DNA of 64,000 nt from Chrysomallon squamiferum (lineage: Eukaryota > Mollusca > Gastropoda > Neomphalida > Peltospiridae): the NCBI GenBank assembly GCA_012295275.1, contig CM022679.1, forward strand, positions 17,124,342 through 17,188,341. The letters are read 5' to 3'. The notes beneath the pieces were generated by a model. It ran no database searches and was not told the DNA's origin. It saw only the letters and a program-made list of their open reading frames with translations. The translations under genes were made by a program, and so were the position numbers. Positions 36,301-50,463 of the stretch are shown here, piece after piece; within the stretch, counting starts at the first letter, position 1, and every line of letters starts with the position of its first letter.

Positions 36301-38576
36301 AAACTTATGGTTTCTTGTATTAATGCTGTCAGTCTTTTTTTATTCCTAAATATAAGTTATTGAAATAAAAATTATACTATTTCTTGGACGTTTACAGAAA
36401 AACCTATTAAAAACTGTTGAAATAAATGTTCACAGATTGTGATTATATGTTGAAAACACTTCTCATAAATTCTTTTTCATTATCAAAATGTGATTTGTAC
36501 ACACTTTTCTAGAAGTTTGTTATATAAAATATCATTTTAAACTAAAGTATTTGTCAGTGTGATAAAAAAAAAAAAAAATCTCTTACAATAACTGCAGTGA
36601 ACAGCAGATTTTTGATTTAGAAAACAATGAAGAAAAAATGAGTCAAAAAGCATCATTTGACATTCAGCTGTTTTGAAGTGTATAAAAGTATCTAACAGGT
36701 ACAAATCTATGTTTGTATAAAAGATTCTTAGGTGACAAAGAATCTAATCCAGCAACCTGGTTCTGTCAGATCAATGGGATTTCTCACTAAAGAGCTTTAG
36801 TTTGTAAATATTTTTAGTTTTAAATATGATTTATCTTCCAGTGGAAAATGAGAAAGTTCCAGATTATGGATATTACTGTTACTGAAAATGTTTATTATTT
36901 TCTATGTACAAATAGGTTATTGCTGTTATTGAAGTTTTTCATATTTTGTTTGTTTTAGAGACTAGGTTGTACAAAATTCAAAAAGATGTGAAATTCAAAA
37001 CTTTTTTTGAGCAGTCAAGATAATTGTATGTTACAGTTTTAAGATGGTTTAGCATAAAAAAAAGTTTATTGCTTGCTATAAATATTACGTGAATCAACCA
37101 GCAGACTATCTGTAAATACTATCTATGCATTATAAAATTATTTTGTGTTTAGACTTAAATACATCCTATTTTCTTCTTATAGTCTAAAATCTGAAACATT
37201 TCTGGTATCAAACTTTTGGATAAAGGATAAAAGATTTTTATTTCTTTTATTGAAATTATTCATATTTTGTATGTACTAATAGCTGGTTGCTGTTATTGAC
37301 GTTATTTATGTTTTCTATATCTATAGATGGGTTATTATTATTGAAATTACTTATATTTTGCTGGGGTAATACTTACAAGATTGGAATACTGAGTTTCCAT
37401 TTTCTGTCAATGCATTAATGACATTTTTGATTTCGTTTTTTCTTTTTTTTAAATTTATTTACCTATGTTACAAATAAATATGCCAAAGTTAATTAAAAAT
37501 GAACAGTTTAATACTTAAAGATAAACAGAGGCAACTCCAATATGTTGGTGTTGTTTTCCTTTATTTTAGCACCATTTATTTGTCTATTTTTCTAATCTCA
37601 AAAAGCTTAAGGTAGTAAGCCTTCTTTGAAATAAAATACTTAGTTTGTTAGAAAATACTAAGAACAAGAAGCTTGAAATTGAAGATAGTATATTTATAGA
37701 GCCTATATCTGGGTTACAAATGTACAGCACAACTGTTTATCATGTCAGGAATTTTATTGTTATATATTTGGAAAACACCATAGATTAACTCTTGTCATTG
37801 TTTACTGCTAACACAGTTGTCAGATAATAGGAATCTTTTGTTGTGGATTTGTTTGAGATTTTTTTTATCTTTTGTATTGTGGCAGATTAAAAAAATAAAG
37901 TTAACAAGAAAACAAACTTTAAAAGTATAAAATGAAAGTTATTGTATAAAGAACTTCTGATAAAAAACCAAAAGCCAAAATACCAATCCTTTGATACATT
38001 AGTTCAAAAGTTTAAGTGATCTTTTTGCTAGCTCAGCATAAAAGTACTGGTTCTTAAACAATAAAATATCTCAAAAAGCAAAATAAAGCAAAATTTTCTG
38101 ATTTTTATTTTTTTCCCCACATGAAATAGAAAAGTATTTATTCTGCTTAATAACACAAAGAAAAAGGAATTTGAATAATTCAGTATTTTAACTATCAAAA
38201 TGTTTTTTTTTTTTTTTTTTTAACCTCTCAGATTAAAAGTAAACTATAGTAGATATTTTTAGATCATAATATTTTTTTTTATCAAACTTTTGTTCTGTAC
38301 TCAGCAGAACTGTTTTAAAACAATCTTTATATTCTATTTTAGAAATACTTACATAGGTTATTAATTTGTTTATTTAGTAGTTAATCATATTTTTCATTTC
38401 TGTGGCTTTATTTCTTAAAATATTGTAGAATAAAATATTTTATTGATTATTAATGTTTTAAAATGACAATTCATTTGCAGGGTGACATTCGGAATTATGA
38501 AGATGTTATAAAGGCAATGAAGAATGTTTCTGTGGTCTATCATATGGCATCTTTTGGCATGTCTGGCAATGATCAG
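33181..38576 (+). CDS. SDR42E1: SDR42E1-like short-chain dehydrogenase/reductase, N-terminal part (two exons)
   Basis: Exons 33181-33351 and 38481-38576 encode residues 1-89 of an extended-type SDR of the 3-beta-hydroxysteroid dehydrogenase superfamily. Visible elements are the glycine-rich NAD loop VIGGGGFAGFFLG (residues 15-27), an Asp at the end of beta-2 (VRLLDIEEP, Asp41) that suggests NAD(H), the IPEKIDFIKGDIRN joint (residues 49-61) with the conserved Asp of GDI, and the beta-4 segment VVYHMASFGMSG (residues 76-87). IPExIxFI-GDIR and ASxGMSG are the SDR42E hallmarks I recognise. Vertebrate SDR42E1 has about 390 residues and is predicted to be membrane-attached. The YxxxK active site and C-terminus are missing here, so they must lie right of 64,000 or be unrecognised. 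SDR42E2 cannot be excluded as the closer relative. Confidence 0.9.
33352..38480 (+). other. SDR42E1-like intron (5.1 kb)
   Basis: AT-rich intron. It holds two clusters of a degenerate repeat with the theme TTATTG-AA-TT-TTCATATTTTGTATGTA (36,867-36,960 and 37,235-37,370) and a poly-T run (38,204-38,221). No other exon was recognised. Confidence 0.8.
36867..37370. repeat. Two clusters of a degenerate AT-rich repeat
   Basis: Units of about 45-50 bp share GGTTATTGCTGTTATTGAAG and TTCATATTTTGTATGTAC. About two units lie at 36,867-36,960 and about three at 37,235-37,370, separated by about 270 bp of unlike sequence. Confidence 0.55.
38481..38576 (+). CDS. SDR42E1: SDR42E1-like second coding exon (residues 58-89)
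   Basis: 96 bp, acceptor TTTGCAG, donor GTAAGT, phase 0 at both ends. It encodes GDIRNYEDVIKAMKNVSVV and then YHMASFGMSGNDQ, aligning without a gap to the SDR42E1 segment after the first exon junction. It completes beta-3, alpha and beta-4 of the Rossmann fold. Confidence 0.93.
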
Positions 38577-41500
38577 GTAAGTATTTATTTTTAACTTTAA
38601 ATATCAAGAGTACTTATAATCAAATTTTTATTATACTGAAAAAAAAATTTAGAAATGCAAATAAAACAAATATGTAATACAGAAGTACTAAATGTTTAAT
38701 TGCAACCTGTGCACAAAATAACAGTTTGTTCATATGTCTTTACAAGAAGAACAAACACTGGCATCATTAACTGTTAAAAATCAGTAAAACTATTTTAGTA
38801 ATCAGTGTTTTATCTCTGATACAGATATCACTTTTTTGGTATCCGATTCCAGTTTTTAGAAAGGAAAAGAACAGTTATCTTAAAAGCTGTCAAACAACTT
38901 TGTTATTTTGGAGACCATGTTATCTGTCTGACTTCAGAATAGTCACTATCACAAAATGTAATTTTGAAGAGGCAAATGTTGGCATTCCTCTTTCACTGCA
39001 TAAGTGCAAATGTCTTTCAAAACTCTGTTTATCTTAGGTGTTTATTTTGTTGGCATCTAACAGTGAATAAATTGTTTTGTTTAAAGTATTCTTTTAAAAA
39101 CATCTAGTCAAAAAGTATGCTTTTTAGATTTTTTTATAGATTTTTTGAAAAAAAAAAAGCTTTTTGCTGTTGTGGTTACATAGAACAGGAAGACGTAACT
39201 AAGGATTTTTTATTTACTGTAAAATGTTTAATTTTGTTCTTAGACACATAAATATTGGTTAATCTTTCAGATATGTTGGGTTTTTTGATTTTATGATTTA
39301 AAGCAGTAGTTTAAATTACTTTCCATTTGTTTGTCATAAATTTTCTCTCCATATTGATTTTGAAGCTTGGGGGAAAAAATAAAGTGTAATAAAAATAGTT
39401 TTTCCCATGATTTTCATGTCAGCTGTTTTAAACATTTCAACTTGACATTTTGCCCAGGATGTAAGTACATTAAGAAAAAATGTTCAATTAACTTTGTTAC
39501 TATTTTCTAATAGTTCTTTTATAGACAGTCTGTTATTTTTAATCTGTTTATAGCTGTGAATTTCAGTATGATTAGTATTACCTGAATATTAAGAATCAGA
39601 TGGAATAAATTATTTTTCATATATATTGTCTAAGTGTGCAGAATATTTGTTAATGCAAGGGTTACATTTAAGTAAGATTATTGGCATGTATGTTACTTTT
39701 CTGGCATCATTGTAAGATGCATTGAAACAAAATGTACTTTTTAATGGATATTGTGATTATTGTGATAAAATCCTTTACTTACATATATTACTTAAGATCT
39801 TGCATTTGCCTTTCATTAATTATATCCTGGTTTGTAGTTTATTACAAAATATTTCTTTGTTTTGACTTATCAGTTGCCACCTGTAAAAAAAACCAACAAC
39901 ATATACACACATATATATATTTTGTCTTCAGTTTGAAACTTATATGATACAAGTTAATCAAATCATCATCATGTTTTATATATTTGTTTTCTAATCTATC
40001 CATCAGTCTACCATTAACCAAAAATTCAAATTCAAAATTCAAATATTAAAATTTGATATTTTTTATTTTATTTTATATTATTATTATTATGATTATTATT
40101 CTGGTTATTTGAAGGTAGTCTTTTTATTTTCTAGTCGTTATATATTTTTCTAAAACTGTATTTAAAGTAACTGATGGAAACCAGTGGTCAATGAAAACTC
40201 TGTTGTACATTTTAAGCCACTGAAATTAGTATAATGTCTATAGTTTGACTTTAAAATAATATTAATTAATTATAATTAAGTTCTGCTATTATCTACATAT
40301 TCTAGCTTCTTATTATTGTTTTAAAATTGAAAACAAATTAATTTTTCTTTTCATTATATTTTTTCTCTATATATAATTTTCTGCAAAAATTAAATATAAT
40401 TTGAAACCCATCATAGCATTAGAATTTAGAGACAGTATTTATCTAACCATTCAGGCATTGTGGGAATGGGGTAAAAAAAAATGTTTACAGTTAAATATCA
40501 TACCTCTTTTTTTTTTGTAATGAACTCTGTTTATTATCACTGGCTACAATACATATTTTAAAGAAAAACTTTTATATTAAATGAAATGCTTTCAGAATTT
40601 TTTGGTGAGTGAAGGAAATACTGCCAAGATCTACTTTCAGATTTCATTCAATGTAATGTTACTTAGATTCTTTTTTTTTTTTTTCCCACACAAAAAGAAA
40701 GGTAGGGTAGGCAAAAGAAAAAAAAAACCATCTGAAGACCAGAAAAACTGGCAAGTTTAATGGCTGTGCCTGCTAATTTTTGTGCTGATAGATTTTACTC
40801 AGTAAGAAGAAAAAACATTTCGGAGTGCCGAAATACATGTTCTTCTACTGGGTACTAATAAACAGTTTTAATCTCTTGCAGTCATTTTATTACTTGTGTA
40901 AACAGATTTTTTTCTCTCATCATTTTTAAGAGTACATTGTCCTGAGTTTGATAGTTGTATCATTATGAATATTTGGACTTAGCCTTTTGTCATGTTGTCA
41001 CATATTCTCTTGTTATTTGGGATCATCGGATATATTAAACCTTATTAACACCTGTTTGTCCTATTTACAGACAATCTAGTCAGCATACATTATATTTCAC
41101 AATTTAATCAACACCCCAGAAACTAATTGTGTAATTAAATCCTGTTTCTCTAATTACCTTTTTAATGTTATTTTAAGACAAAAATCATGAGTGTATTCAA
41201 TTTATTAATTAAAATTTATTGTGTAATCTTTATCTTCTTATTTTAAAGAACAGTGTTTTTAATAGATTATAACAATAATAGAAGATGTGTTCATCCTGCA
41301 CAACTCTGTAACATGTTACCTCAAGACATTTGCCATTAGTTTCTTTAACAGACATTTAGATAAAATGCCAGAAACTTAAATATTTTATCTTTAGAGTGCC
41401 AGGCTCAGGGAGAATGTAATTTACTGTATGTATTTTAGAACATTTACAGAGTAAAAAGAAAAAATGTTTACTAATTGTTGCATATATTTGTGAATATAAA

Positions 41501-42097
41501 TACAATTTTTAGTATTGCTTGCCGAATTGTTTTTCAGCAACAATAACTGTTTCTGTGTGATCAGTTTATTTAACATGAACCATTGACAAAATACAACACT
41601 GTAAAGATAGATAGTTATTTATTTGTAAATTTAAAAAATCCTGATCTTTATTTTATCTTCATTTTTAACTTTTAACTTTTTTTCTTTTTTTTCATATAGT
41701 AATAATTATAGGTCTGCAAAAAATTTAATAAAGCATATATTAAATATTAAATATATTGTCTATGATAGGATTTATATTTAGTGATGTTTCATTGTCCTGT
41801 TCTGAGAGACTCAAGTTTTGTTAAAAGTACTGGTATACCTATTTATTATGTCTGTGAAACTCTGATGTTACTGTGTATTTATGGTAAAAACATTCTTTAT
41901 CTTTTCCCCCATGAAAACTGCAAGGATTTTATAGTTTACATATCAGTTATCATCATCTTCCAGTCTTGACTAACATCCAAAACAAATACTTTTTCTTACA
42001 GAAACATTTTCGGTTTTGTGAGAACATTGAAAGCACTGAAGTAGTTAGTGTTTTTCTTTAGTCTTTGTGTCTGAATAGAGAATCCAGTGGTTGTAGT

Positions 42098-42683
42098 GAT
42101 GTATTTTACATGTGAACTGATGTATTTTACATATGAAATGATGTATTTTACATATGAAATAATTGTATATTGCATATGAAATAATGTATTTTATAGATGA
42201 AATTAAGTATTTTACATATGAAATGATGTATTTTACATATGAAATAATGTATATCGCATATGAAATAATGTATTTTATAGATGAAATTAAGTATTTTACA
42301 TATGAAATGATGTATTTTACATATGAAACAATGTATATTGCATATGAAATAATGTATTTTTATAGGTGAAATTATGTATTTTACATATGAAATGATGTAT
42401 TTTACATATGAAACAATGTATATTGCATTTGAAATAATGTATTTTTATAGGTGAAATTATGTATTTTACATATGAAATGATGTATTTACACATTAAATGA
42501 TGTATTTTATACAGGAAATGATACATCTTATATGTGAAATGATGAATTTTAAATAATTAGTTGATGTATTGTACATATGAATTGAGGTATTTTATATATG
42601 AATTATTACAAACCATGTTTCATGAATTGAGTGTTTCACTAATCTAGTTAATATAAATGATGTATTTTACATATGAACTGATC
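42098..42683. repeat. 21-bp minisatellite with an 84/85-bp higher-order repeat
   Basis: The unit is GATGTATTTTACATATGAAA(T). Between about 42,130 and 42,480 four unit variants recur in fixed order: a TTTTACATATG type, a TATATTGCATATG type, a TTTTATAGATG type and a second TTTTACATATG type. The marker AATTAAG or AATTATG starts at 42,201, 42,285, 42,370 and 42,455, which are steps of 84, 85 and 85 bp. The right end decays, and one displaced unit remains at about 42,657-42,683. Because 21 and 84 are multiples of three, both strands carry long spurious open frames. Confidence 0.9.
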
Positions 42684-45600
42684 ATGTTTTATTGTGATGG
42701 GCAGGTTATAGCTTGGAAAAAGACACCATTCCTTATGACACATGAATTTACCTCATCAATCTTCCTTAAAATGTCAGTTGGACTATTTCTTTTTTATATC
42801 TTTTATGTGTAGTTTACTTTAAGTGGCAAAGTACATATAAAAGGTAATTTTTGCACACCATGGCATAACATATTCTTTAATGCATAATTATTAAAATCAC
42901 AATAACTTTATAAAAATAATGTGACATGTAGTTAATATCAGTTAAATAATAAAGTTAAAAAAATATTAAAAAAAAAATATGTATATTTATATGTTTATCA
43001 CAAAGTGTGGTTATTTTCAGAACAGATATAAAATCAATTGGGCAATGTGTTAATAAGTGAAGATGTGGTTTTAGTTTGTCAAAATTGACACTTAGCACAC
43101 TGGTTTGTGTATTTCTACCCACACACAGGTGCAGAAAAACAACACTGGATCACATCAAGTTTTTTGGCCTGTGTTAAACACATGTATGAGTTTATCATAT
43201 CTCATAATCTCCACAGAATGTTGTGGCATTCCAACTATCATGGTGGTATTTTAACAGTTACTACATTTTCATAGGTACAATCTAATTGATGCATTAAGCA
43301 CATGGCAGTGGTTGGCATTGTAACTATACTGTCTCAAAACATCATTTTCTTAAACACCCAGATAAGAAATGTTGAGAAAAGTCATATAATGGATACCAGT
43401 ATTAAAACTTTTATGAAGCAACAAAATGCTGCTGAATTTATGATAAGATAGTAGAGATTTTTTCTAACATTTGATTTTAAAAAAAAATGTTTTAATTTTA
43501 TGTTCTTTTGATTCTAAATTAGCTGATTCTCAAATAAATCCTGTTTGTCTTCAACAGAACTTTATTCAAAATCTCATTATCTTATTATTTAAACTATATT
43601 TAATTAATTTTTACCTTTTAATTCAGGTTTATACCTGAAAACCAGATTTTACAAAATAATTTTGATAGTTCAAAATAATACATTGTTTTAATTGTTTCAC
43701 TAATTACTCTATTTCAGAAAAATCTTTATCTCAGAGTATTGTGTTTGGTGGATTTTTTTTTTTTTTTACTGAATATGTTTTTAACTTTAAAAAAAAAGAA
43801 ACAGACATAATTTAAATGTGTGCTATTTTTAAGGTTATTTCAGAACAAAACGAGGATGATTTCTGGATATAAATGCAGTCAGGGTATCATAGAAGACTTA
43901 GTTTAATAATTTGATATGTAGGGAAAAAATTGTTATTAACCTGTTTTAACTATAATGATGTAATATTTTAGTCAATTATATTTTTAAATATATTAAAATA
44001 TTACACTAATAAACTTTAAAAAATAATAAATAAATAAATAAATAATTTAATAATAATATAATAATAAGATATTTTATGATCTAACATTTTTTATATTATT
44101 TCTTGAAAACAGTCCATTGATCATATTGGAGTTAAACTGAAAATACTTGACTGAGTTCTAATTTAACATTTTTCTTTGTATTTGTTTTTTTTTCTTTCTT
44201 TTTTAACCAGTAGTGAAGAAACAACATTAAAATTATTTATTCTTGTTATACTTATTTCTTCTTTCAGTATAGGTAAAGTTCTGTATCATCTCTAGACATG
44301 TTAAAAATACATTCTGAGCTGATTTAGCAGCTAAAAACTTAGGAAGGTCCTAGCCTTAATGGATTAAGAGATAGGCCAAGCAAACCAGAAAAGTGTGAAG
44401 GAAACCAAGTTAATTGGAAACCAACTTTTTTTTCTTTATGGTAGATTTTAGGAAGAAATATTATATCTTTAACAGGATTGAAAACATCTTCTGGTAATGA
44501 TGTTTCCATAAAGTGATTTCTTTCTCAGAAGGAGCAGATGGTGTATCATACAGGGGCTTTGATGATTATTATTTTTCTCCTTTGATTGATAAAAGTCTTT
44601 TTCTTGTGTCATCATCATCATCATTTTTATTTCTATTTTTTTAAAGTTATTTTAATACTTGATATGTAACTTTATTTAAAAAACAAACAAAAAAACAAAA
44701 TGTAATATGATAAAATTAAAAATGTTCATTAATGTATTTTTAATACTCTCAATATTCATCTCTGTAAACATACAACAAGTGAATGTAATCTGGCAGAGTG
44801 TTGATAGTTTTTCACTGTGGTATATTCTGACTGAGGGTTCAGAAAAAAAGAAGAAATATTTTCTTAATGACACCTTTGCACATATCATTTAATCAGCAGC
44901 ATCTGCTTGTGTAACAGGATAATTGTAATTTCTTGGCAAGGTTTTTGTGAGCCACTAAAAGTTATTAGCAGCAAAGCATTATTACATATTCTTCCAAGCT
45001 AACATAAAAACACAAACCAGGATCACAGATGTGACATTTAACAGGCTAGCTGGAATGGGAAATAACCCTTTAAAGAGTCATTTAATATGTATAAATTATC
45101 AGTGTGATGTAACATGAAAACTCTGTGTTGAAATTTTAGTAAATATTATGACACAAATGATAGAATTGGGAGAAGGATGCCATTTGATACAAAAACCATG
45201 AAAATATCAGTAGGAAATAATTTTAAATTGACATTACTGTTTACATAAAATGCAATCAAAAACAGACACTTGGGAGGCAGTAGTTTTCAAGAAAACCAAT
45301 AAATCACAAAGTGTTTTAATTGTCAGTTAATTGAATGTTTCCAGCTTTCAGCACTATGTAAATACAGAATAATATATTATTTCCTGTTGAGCAACGGTTT
45401 ATTTACTTTTAAACAGACAAAAAGGATAATATTTCGTTACAGAGGCTCAACTTATAGAGTTTTTATTAAAGTTTAAATGTTATGTAATCACTATATCCCA
45501 AGGACTGACATTTGGTTTAATGTAACATGTAAATATCAAAGGTAAAGATTATGTAAAATTCATTGAAACTCACACCAAACACAGAGTCATCTGAGCATAC

Positions 45601-46285
45601 TTCCATCTATATTCAGTCACTAAAATTAATTCTGAATCTTATTAATCTGATACTATTTTGGTTTTTGGTGTGTATGTGATTTCTTTTTCAACTTTGCTAT
45701 AATTAGTTTTTCTGTAAATATTAAGTTCAGGGTTAAAAATTATTAAGAAAGATGGGTAATGGTTTCTCCTTACTATCAACAGATTTGTAGTATTAAATGA
45801 TATCATAATGTATAGTTGCCACTTACTGTGTCAGCCCAATGAATACAATTTTGAATTAATTCATTTACATTTAGAATTTCAACTCAACATAAAATTTTAC
45901 TCCAGTAATGTTAAACAGGTATCAAAAGGATTAATACAAAAACATTGCATAAACCTGGCAGGTTTATTTTAGTATTAACAAAATCTAGTTTTTACTGATG
46001 ATGTTATTGCTTGGTGAAATATATAACTGAAGTCTGCCAGACAGTCTTGACAAATATGATTCAGAAAGAAGGTAATGAGTTTTCCTTAACATCACTATGG
46101 TTGTAACACAAATAAAATCTGATGTAGTTTAGTCTTGTTAGTTTTTGCTTGATTGGTAACTAAGACATAACAGTATTTTATAACAGTCATTCTCCAGCAA
46201 GTGCTTGTCATAAGTGTGACCTGTATTCTCAATGTTTGACTTTTCATTTATAAATAAAATACAAAAGCTATTTATGTATTTGAAA

Positions 46286-46306
46286 ACACACACACACACA
46301 CACACA
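46286..46306. repeat. (CA)n microsatellite
   Basis: About ten uninterrupted AC units. Confidence 0.95.
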
Positions 46307-47900
46307 GATGTACACAGTATAAAGAAAGACACAAATACTGAGCTGTAATGTCTTTTCATGTTTTAAAGCTTGTTTGAGTCAATTATTTATTAAGATGTTT
46401 TGTTGTGTTACTTATTTATTTTAGCTTTTTATTACTATTACTATTATTATTGTTGTTGTTATTATTTTTAAAAGTAGAGGTAGTGGTAGCAGTAGTAAAA
46501 TATTTAAAAAATAAAATAAAATAAAAATAAATAAATGAAAATAAAGAAAATAAAGAACTAAATTTAAATTAAATAAATAAAATATATATAAAAAATAGTC
46601 TTTAAATTCATTGTCATTAAATATTAAGAATTTTTTTGTTATTATTCATTTTTTTTAAATTTTATATTTTTTCTGATCATTAAGTTCCTTGTTTATATAT
46701 GTCTAGCACCCCCCTGTTTGTTGATGACATTTGTAACTTGTAAAATATTATTTTCTAACATTAAATGAAATTAATAAACAATTAAATCACTTAGACTTTG
46801 ATTTTTTTTAATATAATTATAACATATTTTTTGCTGTTTTGTTTTTTTGTGCATTATATTTTTTTTTTGCTATGGAAAAATGAAAAAACCATCAGTATTT
46901 AAATGCCTCTCTTAGCAAGATTTGAAAAACAGACTTGAAGGAAAAACATTTATGACTCACTAGAAGTCAGAGTAAATTACATAGGTTTTTATGTTTACCA
47001 TTTGCAGTCAACTTTGAACATGCCTACATGATGTAAATGAGTCTAAATGTCATTTGCACCTCTCAGTTATAAGCTAGCCATGAATGTGCACGTGCCACAT
47101 AGGTCTGGCTTGCTCCTAAGACATGCTTCAAAATGCACATTAGCTGCAGCTAAGATCATCAATTTCTGTGTCAGTGTTTTAGTAATGGGTCATTTCTTGT
47201 AAATGTAATAAGCAGGATGAAGATAAAAGCCTACATGTATAGAAATGTTTTGACCTCTTGTTAAAAAACATAAGCTAAATAATTGTGTCCTTCAGAAGTA
47301 ATTAGCCACACCATGATAGGTCTGGCACAGCTGTTTGGGTCTGTGAAATTAAGGTGAGACAAGCAGAGCTGTTTGCCATGTATAACAACAAATTAATAAG
47401 CCATACAGACAAGTCAGTATCATACTCTTGTCACAAGAAACACAGAAACTTTGTTTTATTGTTTTGCTTATTACCAAGCAAGAAATTACTTATTAGTAAT
47501 TTGAAGCTGCAGTTGTTTGATTTTTTTGATGTATGTGAAAGCAGTAATATTTCCTTGGCTTTTGTAACCATCCATTGATTCTTAATCAAATATAAAAAAG
47601 TTTCTGTTTAGGGGGTAATACCGTACACTTGTTGCTAATGTGGACATTTTTAATTTGAGAACTCATAAAAATAAATTGAAAATAGTTAACATATCATCAT
47701 GGACATTTTATGTGGATTTCTTTCCACACTTCCTTCCAGTAAATAATGTTATTAAGTGCAGAAGAAGTTTTAAAATTATTACTTGGTTATTGGTTTTTAT
47801 TGGCAGCATTTAGATAGATGATGGTAGTGATGGGTATTAAATAAGATATTTTAAAAATGTGTTTCGTTTAATAATATATAATGTTAAAGTGGTAAGTAAA

Positions 47901-47922
47901 TGTGTGTGTGTGTGTGTGTGTG
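47901..47922. repeat. (TG)n microsatellite
   Basis: Eleven uninterrupted TG units. Confidence 0.95.
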
Positions 47923-50129
47923 AAGGACAGAAGAAGATGTAAAAAGAATAGAAAAACGTTTTAAAAATATCTTCAGCATGATAGTGTATCTTTGATGTGC
48001 TTAACTAGTATTACATGTATAGGAACACTGGAGGAGGGGATAAAAGCACTGTAAAGCTATTGCCTATTCATTATGAAATATATTAAAATTGTAATTGAAA
48101 GAAAAAAGATGCAGTTTGCAGAGCTCAGGAACTGTAGTGTATAGGATGGGCAGGAATGAAGAAGTATTTTATTTAATGACATACTTCAAATATTTCTGAT
48201 ATACAGAGATTAATGACAAGAAACAAGCTGTTGTCACAGAGTTGTCTGTTTGTTTTTTTTTTTTTTGGTTAGCAGTATATGCACCTTCCCAGAGATCTTC
48301 ACATAGTAAATCATTTGAAGAACACTGGTGTAGAACAGGAAATGGATTAAGGGTTCTGCTGAGATGGAATAATCCTGTAACCATTTCTACACTCCAGTTT
48401 TAAATTTGTCCAGAGATACCACCACTGTTTCAGTCTTCCTTAACTTTAATAATAAACAGATTATTTGTAACTAGCCAGGTGTCAACAGCAGTGTGTAATT
48501 TATAATTTTGAAAATCAGGAAACAACCTGGAATTATGCAAAACATGTTGGCCATTTCTTTTTGTGACAGGTATATTTTAAGGCACAAACTGCTTTTGTTT
48601 TTTTGTTGTTTTTTTCCCCAATTTTCAGCATATTGGTAATTGCCTTCTGACAAAAATTTGTACTTCTATTTAGCACTTAACACTGGGGTTTGCTGTAGAT
48701 TTGTAATTATCAACATCTGTGACTGCTAGCAAATGTAATTTATCATTGTCAATAATTTTTAAGCCAAAGACTATACCATCAAGCAAGCATTCCTGATGGT
48801 TACATCTTATCTTAAAGCTTCTTCCTACTATTCTAGGTTTTCCTGCATGGTTAAATGTGTTAGTGGTTCAGATGTTTCCTGACATACACCAGTGTGTGCT
48901 GATTAATAATGCAGCATTGTTAGGGATTTGAGATAGCAGTGAAATGTCAAATATGTTTAAAACTTTCATAAACCTAACTACTTCCAGTGTTTCAAAAGTA
49001 AAAGAATCATAATGTGATGTCTTATTTTTCTAGTGCTGATTCATTTTAAAAATTATTTTGTTTTCATAACTTTCTGTGTCAGACTTTTGCTAGACATATT
49101 TGCAAGGTTATAAAGTTTTCATCTGTATATTTGTTGGCCACTGCTAGTGTTTATTTCAACTCATATATCTTTCTGTGTTTGTCCTATAACTAATTAGTCC
49201 TCAATTACTATTAAAATGTGTGCTTTATAGTATTTCTCTGCTATAATAAATGTTATAATAATAAAAATTGTCACAGCACCATACATTTTTTTTATGTGGC
49301 TGCCAAATGTGTTAACTTGTCTATGTGAAGACTTGTTTTAAAAATGTCACAGAATATTGAATTAATCTAATGTCAGTAACATGGAACATGACATCAACCA
49401 CTAACATGGAAAGTTTTAGTAGGCTGATGTTTTTTTAAAATTGTTTTCTAATATTCTTTTAATCATTTACTTCTTTTGTTTCTTATGCTTCCTGGTAACG
49501 GACTTCATACAAGGTTTTTCCCTATTGCTTAAATTATTTTTGTCCTCACGAGTAATATAATAGTCACTGATAATACAATATCAGAATTTAAAATTAGAAA
49601 AATGTATAATTATTGAGAGATATGATGGAAGAACACATTTAGCTGAACAACATAATAATCTTGTGTGTGCAATAGGACCTAAATAGATCCATGGTTTATT
49701 GTAACCTGGAGTGAAAATGAATGCTAATTTAAACTTTGACTTGTTGCCATCTCTGATGAGAATCTGATCTTCTGAAAAAGTAAACAACTTAGAGCAAAAA
49801 AAAAAAAAAAATCAAAAAACAATTTAGGAATTAAAAAAAGAAGTAATAATATTTTTTTTTTAAAAAGACACAGAAACAAACATCAACCCAACTAAAAATA
49901 GAATAGCTAAAAGTTATTTTTTACAATACAATCCACATTAAATTTTTAGAAAAGCTTACTTTACCCTTAAAAAATCTAATAACAAAATTAAATCAATATT
50001 ATTCTCATATATGTATAATTCTGCATTTCAATTAGATAATATATACTATAGATGGAGAACAGGGTGACTTAATACTATTTGGCATTTTATAAAATTTGAA
50101 AGTTATGAAATAAGCTTAAATTAAAAGCG

Positions 50130-50463
50130 AAGGTGCTGTGTAGCAGTGAAAAATTCCTTGCTGTAGTAAAGTATCGGTAAACAAGATTCTTTCAGTATGC
50201 AAACAGATTATAAATTTATTTCTTAAGTTCATTACTGGAAGCTAGTGTAGAGTGAACCCACTAGGCCATTTCCTAGTAGTCAGAGTGTTCCTGTTTATGG
50301 AAAGGAGCATATAAAAGATCTCTTGCTGCTAATGGGAAAAAATAAAGAGGCTTATATGTGAAGACAAAATATGTCCAAAATGGCAAATGGATCATGTCCA
50401 GCAGCTGATGATAGAAAATTAATAAAAGTGCTTTTGTGGTGTCATTAAACAAAACAAACTTTT
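50130..50463 (+). mobile_element. Degenerate tRNA-derived SINE of a type seen in molluscs
   Basis: In order: a possible decayed tRNA-like head (about 50,130-50,215), a middle part with CCCACTAGGCCATTTCCTAG, the block GCATATAAAAGATCTCTTGC at 50,308-50,327 followed by TGCTAATGG, then a tail GTGGTGTCATTAAACAAAAC continuing AAACTTT. From memory, the order and wording of these blocks match a SINE abundant in mollusc genomes (gcatataaaagatcccttgct..., ...ggtgtcgttaaacaaaac). The 5' limit is uncertain. Confidence 0.7.

Noticed and set aside
42163-42526. Open frames on both strands rich in Tyr, Ile and Met
   Set aside because: These come from the 21-bp/84-bp tandem repeat, whose period is divisible by three; they are not genes.
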